Program-made: the position numbers and the translations under genes
Notes under the pieces: generated by a model
The model's input: only the letters and a program-made list of their open reading frames with translations
Told to the model about the DNA's origin: nothing
Database searches by the model: none
Shown here: positions 33,301-41,534 of the stretch, in pieces
Numbering within the stretch: position 1 is the first letter of the stretch
Layout: each line of letters opens with the position of its first letter
Assembly (NCBI GenBank): GCA_025359185.1
Contig: JANYHF010000086.1
Coordinates: 1 to 51,777 of the forward strand
Direction: 5' to 3'
Source of the DNA: Hyphomicrobiaceae bacterium
Lineage (GTDB): Bacteria; Pseudomonadota; Alphaproteobacteria; Rhizobiales; Hyphomicrobiaceae
Length of the DNA stretch: 51,777 nucleotides

Positions 33301-34262
33301 CGATACTTGGACGCCTCAAGAGTTGGGAGGGTTTGCTGCTCGGCCTGCTCGCTGTCATCGTCGTGATGAACATTCTGCGCTCGCCCTATTTTCTCGGCGC
33401 CGGCAACATCGCGAACCTGTTCCAATTGTCGATCGAGAAGATCATTGTCGCCCTGATCATGACGCTGATCATCATCAACGGCGAAATCGATCTTTCCGTG
33501 GCCTCGATCATGGGCCTGGCGGCCTGCGTTCTGGCATGGCTCTTCCAAATGGGCGCGTCGCTGCCAATCGCCATCGTTGGTGGCCTCTTGGCGGGTCTTG
33601 CCGCCGGTTTGTTCAACGGTTTTTGGGTGGCCTATGTGGGGCTGCCGTCTCTTGCGGTCACCCTCGCCGGATTAATCGGATTTCGTGGCATCGCCCGGAT
33701 TCTCGTTGAAGACCGCGCGATCGGGGGGTTCCCAGTATGGTTTAACACATTGGGCCAGCAGGGCATACTTGGGCCAATAACCGCATCGATTCTCATCTTC
33801 GCCGTTTTGTTCGCGATTGTGGCCATCGTCCTGCACGGTTCGGCTCTGGGCCGCTTGGTCTATGTCATTGGCAACAATCTGCAGGCGGCCCGGTATTCGG
33901 GCGTCAGGGTGCAGTCGGTTAAGATGACCCTGTTCGCGGCCTCGGGTTTGATCGCGGCCCTGGCCGGAATTCTTTATGCCGCTCGACTGGGCTCGGTGCG
34001 AGGCGACATGGCGACAGGGTTCGAACTCGATATCATCACCATTGTGCTTCTGGGTGGTGTCAGTATTTTCGGCGGTTCAGGAAATCTCGCTGGCGTTGGA
34101 CTTTCGATCCTCGTCATCTTGAACCTGCGCAACGGAATGGGTCTTGCCAACATCACAGGCAATACTCAGACGAGCGTCATTGGAGCGCTTCTCATTTTCT
34201 CGGTCTTGGCTCCTAACTTGGCGCAGAACTTACAACGTAGATGGATAGGGAGAAAAACATGA
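33297..34262 (+). CDS. CUT2 sugar ABC transporter permease 2
   Basis: 321 residues, mostly hydrophobic. The DLSV motif appears as [15 protein letters not shown] near residue 62. The [20 protein letters not shown] stretch, [14 protein letters not shown] contact loop and [17 protein letters not shown] motif are all present. It is only distantly similar to permease 1, so the pair is an ancient duplication, as in the RhaP/RhaQ arrangement. Its TGA stop overlaps the ATG of the binding-protein gene. Confidence 0.92.
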   Translation: MTILGRLKSWEGLLLGLLAVIVVMNILRSPYFLGAGNIANLFQLSIEKIIVALIMTLIIINGEIDLSVASIMGLAACVLAWLFQMGASLPIAIVGGLLAGLAAGLFNGFWVAYVGLPSLAVTLAGLIGFRGIARILVEDRAIGGFPVWFNTLGQQGILGPITASILIFAVLFAIVAIVLHGSALGRLVYVIGNNLQAARYSGVRVQSVKMTLFAASGLIAALAGILYAARLGSVRGDMATGFELDIITIVLLGGVSIFGGSGNLAGVGLSILVILNLRNGMGLANITGNTQTSVIGALLIFSVLAPNLAQNLQRRWIGRKT

Positions 34263-35296
34263 AGACGAATCTTCTCGCCGCAGCCAGCATCGCAGCCCTT
34301 GTCGCCATGACCGGTGCCGCTTCGGCAGTTGACATTGCGCCCGGCAAGGCCATGGATATGGTGCTGTTGCCCAAATTCCTTGGCATCTTGCCATTCGACC
34401 AGGCCCATCAGGGCGCCGAGGAAGCCGCCAAGGAGTTGCAGAACTCCAAACCGCTCCAGTTCCTGGGGCCGACGCCTGAGAACAGCGTTGCCGGGCAGAT
34501 CGAGATCACCACCAATGCCACCACGCAGGGCGTTGCCGCGATCATGATCTCAAACAATTCCGGTGACCAGATCGTGCCGTCCGCCAAGGCGGCGCAAGCC
34601 AAAGGCATCAAGGTCGTGACTTGGGATTCCCCGATCCCCTCGGCCGAAGGCGAGGACGTATTCGTCGCCCAAGTCGATTTCACGGAAACGGGCAAGGTCA
34701 TGGCCGATATGGCCATGGGCATCCTGGGAGCCGACGGCGGCAAGTTCGCCATCCTCTCGGCCTCACCCGACGCGGCCAACCAGAACGCCTGGATCGCGGC
34801 CATGAAGGATGCGCTGAAGGATCCGAAATACGCCAAGCTGCAGCTGATCGACACCGTCTACGGCAATGACCAGTCGGAAGCGAGCTACAATCAGGCCAAC
34901 GCTCTTGTCGATAAGCACCCCGACATGAAGCTGATCATGGCGCCGACCTCGGTCGGCATCGTCGCGGCAGCCAAAGCCCTGCAAGACGGCAAGCTCTGCG
35001 ATAAAATCAAGGTCAGCGGTCTCGGTGTTCCCAAGGAGATGGTGGCGTACACCATGAATGGCTGTGCGCCGCAGTTCGCCCTGTGGAGCTTCGTCGATCT
35101 CGGCTACCTGTCTTACTATACTGCTTATGGTCTCGCTTCTGGTGCCATCAAGGCCGAAGAAGGCGCGACGTTCAAGGCCGGCCGCATGGGTGAGTACAAG
35201 ATCACCAAGGATCCGACACGGGCCAAGGGCCTGCGCGTCCTGATGGGGCCGTTCTCGATCTACGACAAGAAGAACGTCGAAGCCGCCGCGAAATAA
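34259..35296 (+). CDS. rhaS: RhaS-like periplasmic sugar-binding protein
   Basis: 345 residues from ATG 34259, with GGGAG upstream. The signal peptide ends at ASA near residue 22. The fold is Peripla_BP_4 of the RhaS/LsrB branch. Shared marks are [83 protein letters not shown] and [15 protein letters not shown]. Rhizobial RhaS binds L-rhamnose and LsrB binds autoinducer-2; rhamnose or a related sugar is the better guess. Placing the binding protein last in the operon, after ATPase and permeases, is unlike rhizobial rhaSTPQ. Confidence 0.88.
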   Translation: MKTNLLAAASIAALVAMTGAASAVDIAPGKAMDMVLLPKFLGILPFDQAHQGAEEAAKELQNSKPLQFLGPTPENSVAGQIEITTNATTQGVAAIMISNNSGDQIVPSAKAAQAKGIKVVTWDSPIPSAEGEDVFVAQVDFTETGKVMADMAMGILGADGGKFAILSASPDAANQNAWIAAMKDALKDPKYAKLQLIDTVYGNDQSEASYNQANALVDKHPDMKLIMAPTSVGIVAAAKALQDGKLCDKIKVSGLGVPKEMVAYTMNGCAPQFALWSFVDLGYLSYYTAYGLASGAIKAEEGATFKAGRMGEYKITKDPTRAKGLRVLMGPFSIYDKKNVEAAAK

Positions 35297-35318
35297 CACG
35301 TCTTTAGAAATAGTTTGG

Positions 35319-35345
35319 CCGGTGCGCGCTAACTGCACGCACCGG
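35319..35345 (+). terminator. Hairpin after the rhaS-like gene
   Basis: CCGGTGCG and CGCACCGG form an 8-bp stem with an 11-base loop in the 72-bp gap after the binding-protein gene. No T-run follows. It may partly terminate transcription or protect the upstream mRNA, which would raise binding-protein level over the genes downstream. Confidence 0.45.
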
Positions 35346-35368
35346 GCAAGCCACGCAGGGTTAGGACC

Positions 35369-36463
35369 ATGGCGAACCTGTTTCCGATTGCTTCAAACCG
35401 GACCTCACTGGCCGTCACGCAAACGGGTGGTCATCTCTCCGGCGTCACGTTCACCCTGAGGGACGGGCGCCAGGTCAGACCCATGCACCTTGCGCCGTGG
35501 GTGAATGAGACGCTGCCAGACGATGCCCCACCGGTGCTGCGAATGCTTCGGGGCGATTTTTTCTGCGCCCCGTTCGGATCGAGCGATGTCATTTCCGGTG
35601 AGTCGCGGGTGCACGGCCTTGCTGCCAATGGAACATGGCGCCTGGCCAAGAGCAGCACCGCGCAACTCGACGCTGTCCTGGACGGCGACGTCATGGGCGC
35701 CATCATCACTAAGCACGTCGATGTGCGGCCTGGCGAGGCGGCCGTCTACCAGCGGCACACTTTGGCTGGTGGTCGAGGACGCCTGCCGGTCGGCCATCAT
35801 GCGATGTTGCGGGCAGAGCATCCGCTGCAATTGGGGTTCTCGCGTTGGACGCAGGCCCTCACACCGCCGGAGCCCGTTGAAACGCCGCCGCACGGCCGTC
35901 CACTGTTGCTGAACGATCAAGCAATCACCGACCTCAGGACCGCAAAGCGCGCCGACGGCGGCCACGCCGATCTGACGGTCTATCCAACTGCGGACGGCTA
36001 TGAAGCAATCTGGATGCTCGTCAACGATCAGACCCAGAGTTTCGCTTGGACGGCCGCGACATCGCAGACCGAGGGTTGGATCTGGTTTGGGCTCAAAAAC
36101 CCGAGCGTACTGCCACAAACTTTGATGTGGTTCAGCAATGGCGGCCACGACTATGCTCCTTGGAATGGCCGTCACAAGCGTGTCATCGGGCTTGAGGAAA
36201 TCTGCGGCTACTTTCATCTCAGCCACGCAAAGTCCGCTGGCGAAAAACCGGTAGCGGCCGCTGGAAGTCCCACGGCCGTGGATTTGCAACCCAATGGCGT
36301 TGTCAGCATTTCCTATCTGTTCGGCCTTGCGGACGCGCCATCCGGCTTCGGCGCCGTGACGGACATTCGCGAAACAACCGGTGGCGTGATGCTCTCAGAT
36401 GCTGCTGGCCATACGGCCTTCGGCGCGTGCGATACATCCTTCATAACTGGCAAGCAGGCCTGA
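35369..36463 (+). CDS. Mutarotase-like protein of unknown function
   Basis: 364 residues. I do not recognise a named family with certainty. The pattern recalls galactose-mutarotase-fold proteins: an N-terminal GGHLSGVTF strand, DFFCAPFGSSD near residue 65, VHGLAANGTW near 85, DVRPGEAAVYQRHTLAGG near 118, and repeated strand-like segments after that. The conserved His after VHGLAANG fits an epimerase. No signal peptide is visible. It follows the RhaS-type transporter by 72 bases on the same strand. An anomerase role similar to RhaU would fit the context, but that is inferred. Confidence 0.6.
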   Translation: MANLFPIASNRTSLAVTQTGGHLSGVTFTLRDGRQVRPMHLAPWVNETLPDDAPPVLRMLRGDFFCAPFGSSDVISGESRVHGLAANGTWRLAKSSTAQLDAVLDGDVMGAIITKHVDVRPGEAAVYQRHTLAGGRGRLPVGHHAMLRAEHPLQLGFSRWTQALTPPEPVETPPHGRPLLLNDQAITDLRTAKRADGGHADLTVYPTADGYEAIWMLVNDQTQSFAWTAATSQTEGWIWFGLKNPSVLPQTLMWFSNGGHDYAPWNGRHKRVIGLEEICGYFHLSHAKSAGEKPVAAAGSPTAVDLQPNGVVSISYLFGLADAPSGFGAVTDIRETTGGVMLSDAAGHTAFGACDTSFITGKQA

Positions 36464-36482
36464 CCGGCAAGGACAAGACGCT

Positions 36483-37511
36483 ATGGACCCGTTTCAAACA
36501 CGAAGGCTCGGCCGCACCGACGTGATGCTGCCGCAGTTGGGCCTGGGCGGCGGGCCCCTGGGCGATCTCTTCAGCAAGGTCACCGACGCGGATGCCGAGG
36601 CGACGCTGGACGCAGCCTGGGCGGCGGGCATCCGCTACTACGACACGGCGCCATGGTATGGACGCGGCCAAAGCGAGCACCGGTTTGGCCGTCACCTTTA
36701 TTCCAGGCCGCGCAACGACTTCGTTCTATCGACCAAAGTCGGCCGTCTCCTGCGGGTTCCAGCTAGCCTGGACAAATTCGACCCCGGTATTTGGACCGGT
36801 GGCCTCCCATTCGAAATACGCTGGGACTACAGCTACGACGGCATAATGCGGTCCTACGAGGACAGTCTGCAGCGGCTGGGCCTGCCAAGCATCGACATGC
36901 TGATCATCCATGATCTCGATTTCATGCACCATCGCACCGAGCCGCTGGTGAACGCTTATCTGGCGCAACTGGCCTCGAGCGGCTACCGAGCGCTTGCCGA
37001 GTTGAAAGCGCACGGTTTGATCCGGGTGATCGGCGCCGGCATCAATGAGCTGGGCATGATCCCGCGCATCCTCGATCTGGTCGACCTCGATTTTTTCATG
37101 TTGGCAATGCGCTATACATTGGGCGAGCAAGGCACTCTGGATAAAGAACTGCCTTCATGCGCGGCGCGTGGCGTTGGCATCGTCATCGCCGGCGTGTTTT
37201 CCTCAGGCCTTTACGCGACTGGGCCTGTACCGGGGGCAAAATACAACTATGTGGACGCAACGCCCGAGCAACTTGCGCGCGCGGGCAAGATCGAAGCCGT
37301 TTGTAAACGTCACGGTGTGCCTTTGGCGGCCGCGACATTGCAATTTCCGATGCACCATCCGCTAGTCGCTTCGGTCATTCCGGGCGGCATCCGGCCCGAG
37401 CATGTCACCGCCAATCTCGATCACTTCCAGCGAGATATCCCGTCAGCGCTTTGGGCGGATCTCAAGCGCGAGGGACTTCTGCGGGCGGACGCACCCACAG
37501 GGCCTGCGTGA
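36483..37511 (+). CDS. Aldo/keto reductase, aldose 1-dehydrogenase type
   Basis: 342 residues with AAGGA nine bases before ATG. The (beta/alpha)8 aldo/keto reductase tetrad is visible: D54 and Y59 in YYDTAPWYG, K85 in STKVG, and His in MLIIHDLD near 143. RRLGRTDVMLPQLGLGGGPLG at the start is typical. The close relatives I recognise are the D-threo-aldose 1-dehydrogenases (L-fucose or D-arabinose dehydrogenase) and pyridoxal 4-dehydrogenase. Oxidising an aldose to a lactone would supply the lactonase encoded at 27.9 kb. It is the last plus-strand gene of the transporter block and converges on a creatininase-family gene. Confidence 0.87.
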   Translation: MDPFQTRRLGRTDVMLPQLGLGGGPLGDLFSKVTDADAEATLDAAWAAGIRYYDTAPWYGRGQSEHRFGRHLYSRPRNDFVLSTKVGRLLRVPASLDKFDPGIWTGGLPFEIRWDYSYDGIMRSYEDSLQRLGLPSIDMLIIHDLDFMHHRTEPLVNAYLAQLASSGYRALAELKAHGLIRVIGAGINELGMIPRILDLVDLDFFMLAMRYTLGEQGTLDKELPSCAARGVGIVIAGVFSSGLYATGPVPGAKYNYVDATPEQLARAGKIEAVCKRHGVPLAAATLQFPMHHPLVASVIPGGIRPEHVTANLDHFQRDIPSALWADLKREGLLRADAPTGPA

Positions 37512-37522
37512 GAACTCTTCGC

Positions 37523-38263
37523 TCAGGTCGGTCTTAGTTTCCTGCCCACCTGCGCCACCAGCCAGTCGACGCACCTCGTGAGTAGAATTGGAGCCTGCGC
37601 GGAGTCGAACTGGCGCGGGTCCGGACCGAACACACCCCAGATCGGATGTTTGGCATTATGCCGGCTCTCGGCCCAGTCGTCGGTGGCGAGCGGCGCCTTC
37701 GCCAGTGACGGAAGGCGGTCCATTTGCACCAGCTGCGGATGCAAGGCATAGAGCAGCGTCGTTTCGAACACGCCGGCATGATCGGGCGCAATGGCGAGGC
37801 CTTCGATGCGGTTGACTGCCGTCGCCATGACGTGAAGCGGCCTCTCGCGGTCGTTCCAATCTTCGGCAATGCCATCGATCATATCGAGCTGCGTATCGGC
37901 GAAATGCCCGGAAAACAGCACCACCAGTCTGCAGCCAAAATCCTCCAATCGCGCCAGTGTCTTGCGTAACAGTGTTGCGATCTCCCGATCGCTGTCCATC
38001 ATTACCGTCCACGGATAACCGCCATGGCCGCCGCCCGTGCCATAGTGCAAGGGCGGCAGCACGACGCCGCCGGACTTCTGTGCAGCCCGCAGGCACAGCC
38101 CGTGAGCCGTCAGCGCATCAAGCCCAACCGGCAGATGCTCGCAATGCCACTCGATCGTTCCGAGCGGGATATAGACGACGGGCTGCGCCTCAAGCGCCGC
38201 TCGCAATTGCCAAGGTAGCAGCAGCTCGGCTTGAACTGTCCGAAAGTCAGCATCGCTGGTCAT
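37523..38263 (-). CDS. Creatininase-family metal amidohydrolase
   Basis: 246 residues, normal for the family. GTIEWHCEHLPVGLD gives E38, H40 and D49, matching the spacing of the metal ligands E34, H36 and D45 of Pseudomonas creatininase. A further His, H120, is in FSGHFAD, where the usual sequence is NGHGGN or NGHYEN. The second-metal Glu after it is replaced, so the metal site may differ. The GTGGGHGGYPWTV stretch resembles the substrate loop. The family includes creatinine amidohydrolases and many hydrolases of lactams or N-formyl compounds. It overlaps the aldo/keto reductase stop by ATGA, so the two are cotranscribed. Confidence 0.85.
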   Translation of the reverse strand: MTSDADFRTVQAELLLPWQLRAALEAQPVVYIPLGTIEWHCEHLPVGLDALTAHGLCLRAAQKSGGVVLPPLHYGTGGGHGGYPWTVMMDSDREIATLLRKTLARLEDFGCRLVVLFSGHFADTQLDMIDGIAEDWNDRERPLHVMATAVNRIEGLAIAPDHAGVFETTLLYALHPQLVQMDRLPSLAKAPLATDDWAESRHNAKHPIWGVFGPDPRQFDSAQAPILLTRCVDWLVAQVGRKLRPT

Positions 38264-39234
38264 TGATAGTAGTTCCGTATCCAGCCATGGGACGGCAAGG
38301 CAGCGGCCAACGCTGACGGAAACGCCTTGCCGTCACTCAAGGCAATGTTCATGTCGACTTCGGCTCGGGTTGTCATGCCCGGAATTACAGTCGACACTGC
38401 CGCCGGATGTAACGCATAGCGCATGGCCGCCTCGGCAAGCGTCGGATAGTAGGGTGCGCACAGATGCTTGAGGTTCTCGACGCGATCCAGCGCTTGTGTG
38501 AAGCGCTCGCCTCGAAACATCCGGTGCGGCTGCGACTGAGATTCCCAGCCCGCATAGGTTTCCTTGGTCCAATTGCCCGTGAGTGCGCCCGAATCCAATG
38601 GCACCCGAGCAATACAGGCTGTACCCGTTTGTTCGCATGCCGGAATCAGTAGCGGTAACGGCCGCTGCTCGAAAAGATTGAAGATAACCTGGATCGACTG
38701 AACCAACCCAAAGCTTGCCAGATCGATGCCTTCCTGCGGCCGCATATCGCGCAGGGACACCCCTATCTTGTCGATCTTGCCCTGTTGCCTGAGGCCGTTC
38801 AGCGCCTCCAGCCAGTCAAGCGCACGCACGCCATCCGGGGTCCAGCTGTGCAGCTGGAAAAGATCGATACGATCGACGCCAAGCCGTTTCAGCGAGGCCT
38901 CGACGCACTCGCTGAGATACCACTTTGGAAATCGTCCGCGCATCTCAGGCTGATCGTCATTCGGGTCGGGCCAGCGAATTGGTTGAGCTTTGGTGGCGAC
39001 ATAGATCTTGCCGCCGCGCCATTGGCGAAGCGCCCGCCCGATGACTGTCTCACTGTGGCCAGCGCCATAGAGCTCGGCCGTATCGACAAAATTGACGCCA
39101 CGCTCGAACGCATAGAGCAAAGTATCGATCGACGCATCATCATCGACCTTGCCCCAACCGCCGCCGATTTGCCAAGCGCCGAAGCCGATCTCGCTGATCT
39201 CCCACCCGGTTCGCCCGAACGGCCGGTATTTCAC
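38260..39234 (-). CDS. Aldo/keto reductase
   Basis: 324 residues from GTG 39234 with GGGGAG nine bases upstream. It starts RPFGRTGWEISEIGFGAWQI, as most aldo/keto reductases do. The tetrad is visible: Asp and Tyr in NFVDTAELYG, Lys in VATKAQ, and His in LFQLHSW. A GVSLRDM segment and the C-terminal VSTVIPGMTTRAEVDMN NADP-binding stretch follow. It differs strongly from the aldo/keto reductase at 36.5 kb, so the two are not recent duplicates. Its substrate is unknown. Its stop overlaps the creatininase-family start. Confidence 0.87.
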   Translation of the reverse strand: MKYRPFGRTGWEISEIGFGAWQIGGGWGKVDDDASIDTLLYAFERGVNFVDTAELYGAGHSETVIGRALRQWRGGKIYVATKAQPIRWPDPNDDQPEMRGRFPKWYLSECVEASLKRLGVDRIDLFQLHSWTPDGVRALDWLEALNGLRQQGKIDKIGVSLRDMRPQEGIDLASFGLVQSIQVIFNLFEQRPLPLLIPACEQTGTACIARVPLDSGALTGNWTKETYAGWESQSQPHRMFRGERFTQALDRVENLKHLCAPYYPTLAEAAMRYALHPAAVSTVIPGMTTRAEVDMNIALSDGKAFPSALAAALPSHGWIRNYYQ

Positions 39235-39257
39235 GGCGATGTGCTCCCCGCCTGGTT

Positions 39258-40256
39258 CTATTGTTGCATGCGGGCAAAGAACCGTTTGTTCATCGCTTCG
39301 GTCGAAGCTTCCGTACCGTCGTTGAAGGTACCGAACCATTTGTCGAGCGGGAATACGCCGTCCCCGCCGTAATTGCACTCGAAATACTTGTGGTGGAGAT
39401 AGTGGAAGAAATCGTGCGTCTTCACCTCCACACCGTCATGCATCACGACCTTCGTGAAGCCGGAATGCGATTGAGCCGGCGTGAAGGCGGCATGCTGCAT
39501 ATGGAACAGCGCATGGATGGGATGCGATGGCACGATCCAATGGATCAGCACGCCCGACCAATAGAGCAGATGCTCCACAGGATGCATCGACAGACCCGAG
39601 AAGGGATTGACGTCGACATTGTTGTGGTGGACAGCGTGCACATATTTGTAGAGCGGACCCCAATGGCTGATCCGGTGAATGGCGTAGAAATGCAGATCAC
39701 GGATGAGTGGAATGAGGCACATCAGCACGAGGCAATAGATGGGGTGCTCTGCCCACGACACATAGGGCAGGTAATTGTTGGCATAGGCCCAAAGTGTCAC
39801 GACTTCATAGGCACTCCAGATCGGTACGGCGCTAGCGACCGTGTAGAACAGGTTTTCCAGCACCTGATCCTTGAACAAAAAGTTCGGATTGTCGCGCGCC
39901 GGCCATTTGATCGTGTGCTTGAAATCGGTGCCTTGCGCCTTCTGCACATAGAGCCGCAGATGCCAGGCGCCGACGATGACGAGCACCATGACGAGATTGC
40001 GAATGACGATATAGGCGATCCAGCCCGGCTGGAATGTCCGCATGGTGTCCATGGCCGGTGTCAGCCAAATCCATGTCACGACGGGGATGGCCATGTAGAC
40101 GATCCCCCAGGGGAGGAAAAAGCCCGGGTAGCCGAACAGCCATCGCAAAACATCCATTAGACGCGGCGGCCAAGCCAGCACCGGCGCATATTGAATGACT
40201 TCGTCCGGCCTCCAATCGCCGCGCTTGTCACGTTTGCCTGTGAAAGACGTTTTCAT
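39258..40256 (-). CDS. Fatty-acid hydroxylase / sterol desaturase superfamily membrane protein
   Basis: 332 residues from ATG 40256 with GGAG nine bases upstream. Several membrane segments lie between residues 30 and 190. The di-iron histidine boxes are clear: HFYAIHRISH near 210, HAVHH near 225, and HYLHHKYFECNYGG near 295. Members hydroxylate or desaturate lipids, sterols or carotenoids using oxygen at the membrane. The gene has no obvious link to the sugar genes around it and lies 23 bases upstream of the aldo/keto reductase on the same strand. Confidence 0.88.
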   Translation of the reverse strand: MKTSFTGKRDKRGDWRPDEVIQYAPVLAWPPRLMDVLRWLFGYPGFFLPWGIVYMAIPVVTWIWLTPAMDTMRTFQPGWIAYIVIRNLVMVLVIVGAWHLRLYVQKAQGTDFKHTIKWPARDNPNFLFKDQVLENLFYTVASAVPIWSAYEVVTLWAYANNYLPYVSWAEHPIYCLVLMCLIPLIRDLHFYAIHRISHWGPLYKYVHAVHHNNVDVNPFSGLSMHPVEHLLYWSGVLIHWIVPSHPIHALFHMQHAAFTPAQSHSGFTKVVMHDGVEVKTHDFFHYLHHKYFECNYGGDGVFPLDKWFGTFNDGTEASTEAMNKRFFARMQQ

Positions 40257-40469
40257 GCCGTCACCACTCCGGTCCAACAGGGATGGGGTGCATTTCAACC
40301 CGGATTGGGCTCGCAGTCCAGCCCTGCTCGCCGTTTGCCCAGGTCGCCGATTGAATGCCCCGGTTCAACCGCTGCAACGTCACTCAAACGCGAAACGCAC
40401 GGCCGCGTTTCATGGTAGGAACCCGTCATCTGATTTGTAGCCCCCCCGCATGGACTGTACATAGCGCAC

Positions 40470-40667
40470 GCTAGTTTCCGCAGCGGCGCCAATTTGCCGA
40501 TCGCCGTCTGGCTAATATTACCTGTGTTCCAGAGGACAGCCACTGAGCAGGAGGAGGCGGCAGAGATCGATGGCGCCTCTCTTCTGGCGATATTCTTCAC
40601 AATCCTTTGGCCGATGACCGCCGGCCGGGCCGGTGCTCACGGCGACCTGGCAGTTGGCCAGTTCAAT
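40470..40667 (+). pseudogene. Fragment of a MalG-type sugar ABC transporter permease
   Basis: The plus frame reads NLPIAVWLILPVFQRTATEQ followed by EEAAEIDGASLLAIFFTILWPM. This contains the EAA loop motif by which CUT1 permeases contact their ATPase. Similarity fades after LWPM. Neither the N-terminal membrane segments nor the C-terminus is present. It lies in the 418-bp gap between the membrane hydroxylase and the YkvA gene; the rest of that gap (40257-40469) shows nothing else. Confidence 0.7.
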
Positions 40668-40674
40668 AGCAGCG

Positions 40675-41052
40675 CTACGTTAGGCGGCGCAGGGCCCAAT
40701 AGGTGACCGCAGCCAAGGCCACGAGCCAGATTACGACGACGGTAGCAGCCCCGGCCCAATGTGCCGGCAGTCTGCCTCGTTCGCTAGCTGCTTGACGAAA
40801 CTCGGCCATCAGATCGGCAGGGATTAGCCGCACGGCGAGCATGATGCCGAGTGGTACAATGATCAGATCGTCGAGGTAGCCAAGAACAGGAATAAAGTCT
40901 GGAATGAGGTCAATCGGGCTGATCGCATAAGCGACGACCGCGAGTGCGACGGCTTTGGCATGCCAAGGCGTTCGCGGGTCGCGCCCGGCGACGTAAAGAG
41001 CAACGACGTCCCTCTTGATCGATCTCGCCCACTGTTTCAGCTTCTCGATCAT
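40675..41052 (-). CDS. YkvA-family (DUF1232) small membrane protein
   Basis: 125 residues. The DUF1232 core is plain: DPRTPWHAKAVALAVVAYAI near residue 25, then SPIDLIPDFIPVLGYLDDLI. A C-terminal hydrophobic segment, TVVVIWLVALAAVTYWAL, should span the membrane. The function of the family is poorly known. It is not obviously linked to the catabolic genes and sits between two gene remnants. Confidence 0.9.
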   Translation of the reverse strand: MIEKLKQWARSIKRDVVALYVAGRDPRTPWHAKAVALAVVAYAISPIDLIPDFIPVLGYLDDLIIVPLGIMLAVRLIPADLMAEFRQAASERGRLPAHWAGAATVVVIWLVALAAVTYWALRRLT

Positions 41053-41094
41053 GGTGTCAGTCTACTGATATTGCGTCCACGGGTCTCATGGTAT

Positions 41095-41339
41095 TTTAGC
41101 ATTGAAGTTCGCACGTGGGCGCCCCGCGGCCAAATGGGGCCGCGGCCTGGCCTTAATCCGCGGTACAAAGATCGTTATGAGTTACGGATCACCGGCCCGC
41201 GGACCCGGGCGCCGGAGTACCGGGTCTCGGCCCATCCGGGTGACGGTCTCCGGGAGGCAGACATGGCGACCAAGCCTTATTGTATTTCGGGGGAATACTC
41301 ACTTGGCAGAGGACTTGCCCGCATTGCCCCGCGCATCAC
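41095..41339. other. GC-rich, strongly structured stretch, candidate dispersed repeat
   Basis: CCGCGGCC and GGCCGCGG (41124-41131, 41138-41145) form an 8-bp hairpin. ACCCGG and CCGGGT arms lie further on, in the 41210-41225 area. The plus frame is open here and runs into the transposase tail, but I recognise no protein in it. The density of palindromes suggests a mobile or dispersed repeat rather than a gene. Confidence 0.35.
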
Positions 41340-41490
41340 AGATTTCGCTATCAACTGCGAGCGGAACCTCGTTGAGCGTTTCTTTAACAAAATCAAACAC
41401 TACCGTGGTATCGCCACCCGCTTAGACAAGCTCGCCAGTACATTTCTGGCTGGCGTAATTCTCGTCAGCATGCTCATTTGGCTCAACTGA
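41340..41490 (+). pseudogene. C-terminal tail of an IS5-type transposase
   Basis: The frame ends ERNLVERFFNKIKHYRGIAT, then RLDKLASTFLAGVILVSMLIWLN and a TGA stop. This is the conserved C-terminal DDE-domain end of IS5/IS1031-type transposases, including the catalytic Glu region ERFF and the RYDKLA-like motif. The preceding catalytic domain is missing. It marks an old insertion and deletion event directly before the MmgE/PrpD operon. Confidence 0.75.
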
Positions 41491-41534
41491 CGACACGCCG
41501 TAGGCTTCAGGGCGGCAGCGGCCAGAGGTAGTTC

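Noticed and set aside
40960-41490. Continuous plus-strand open frame of 176 codons ending in the transposase tail
   Set aside because: Its first part runs antisense to the YkvA gene, and only the last 50 codons match a transposase. It is annotated as a remnant rather than a gene.
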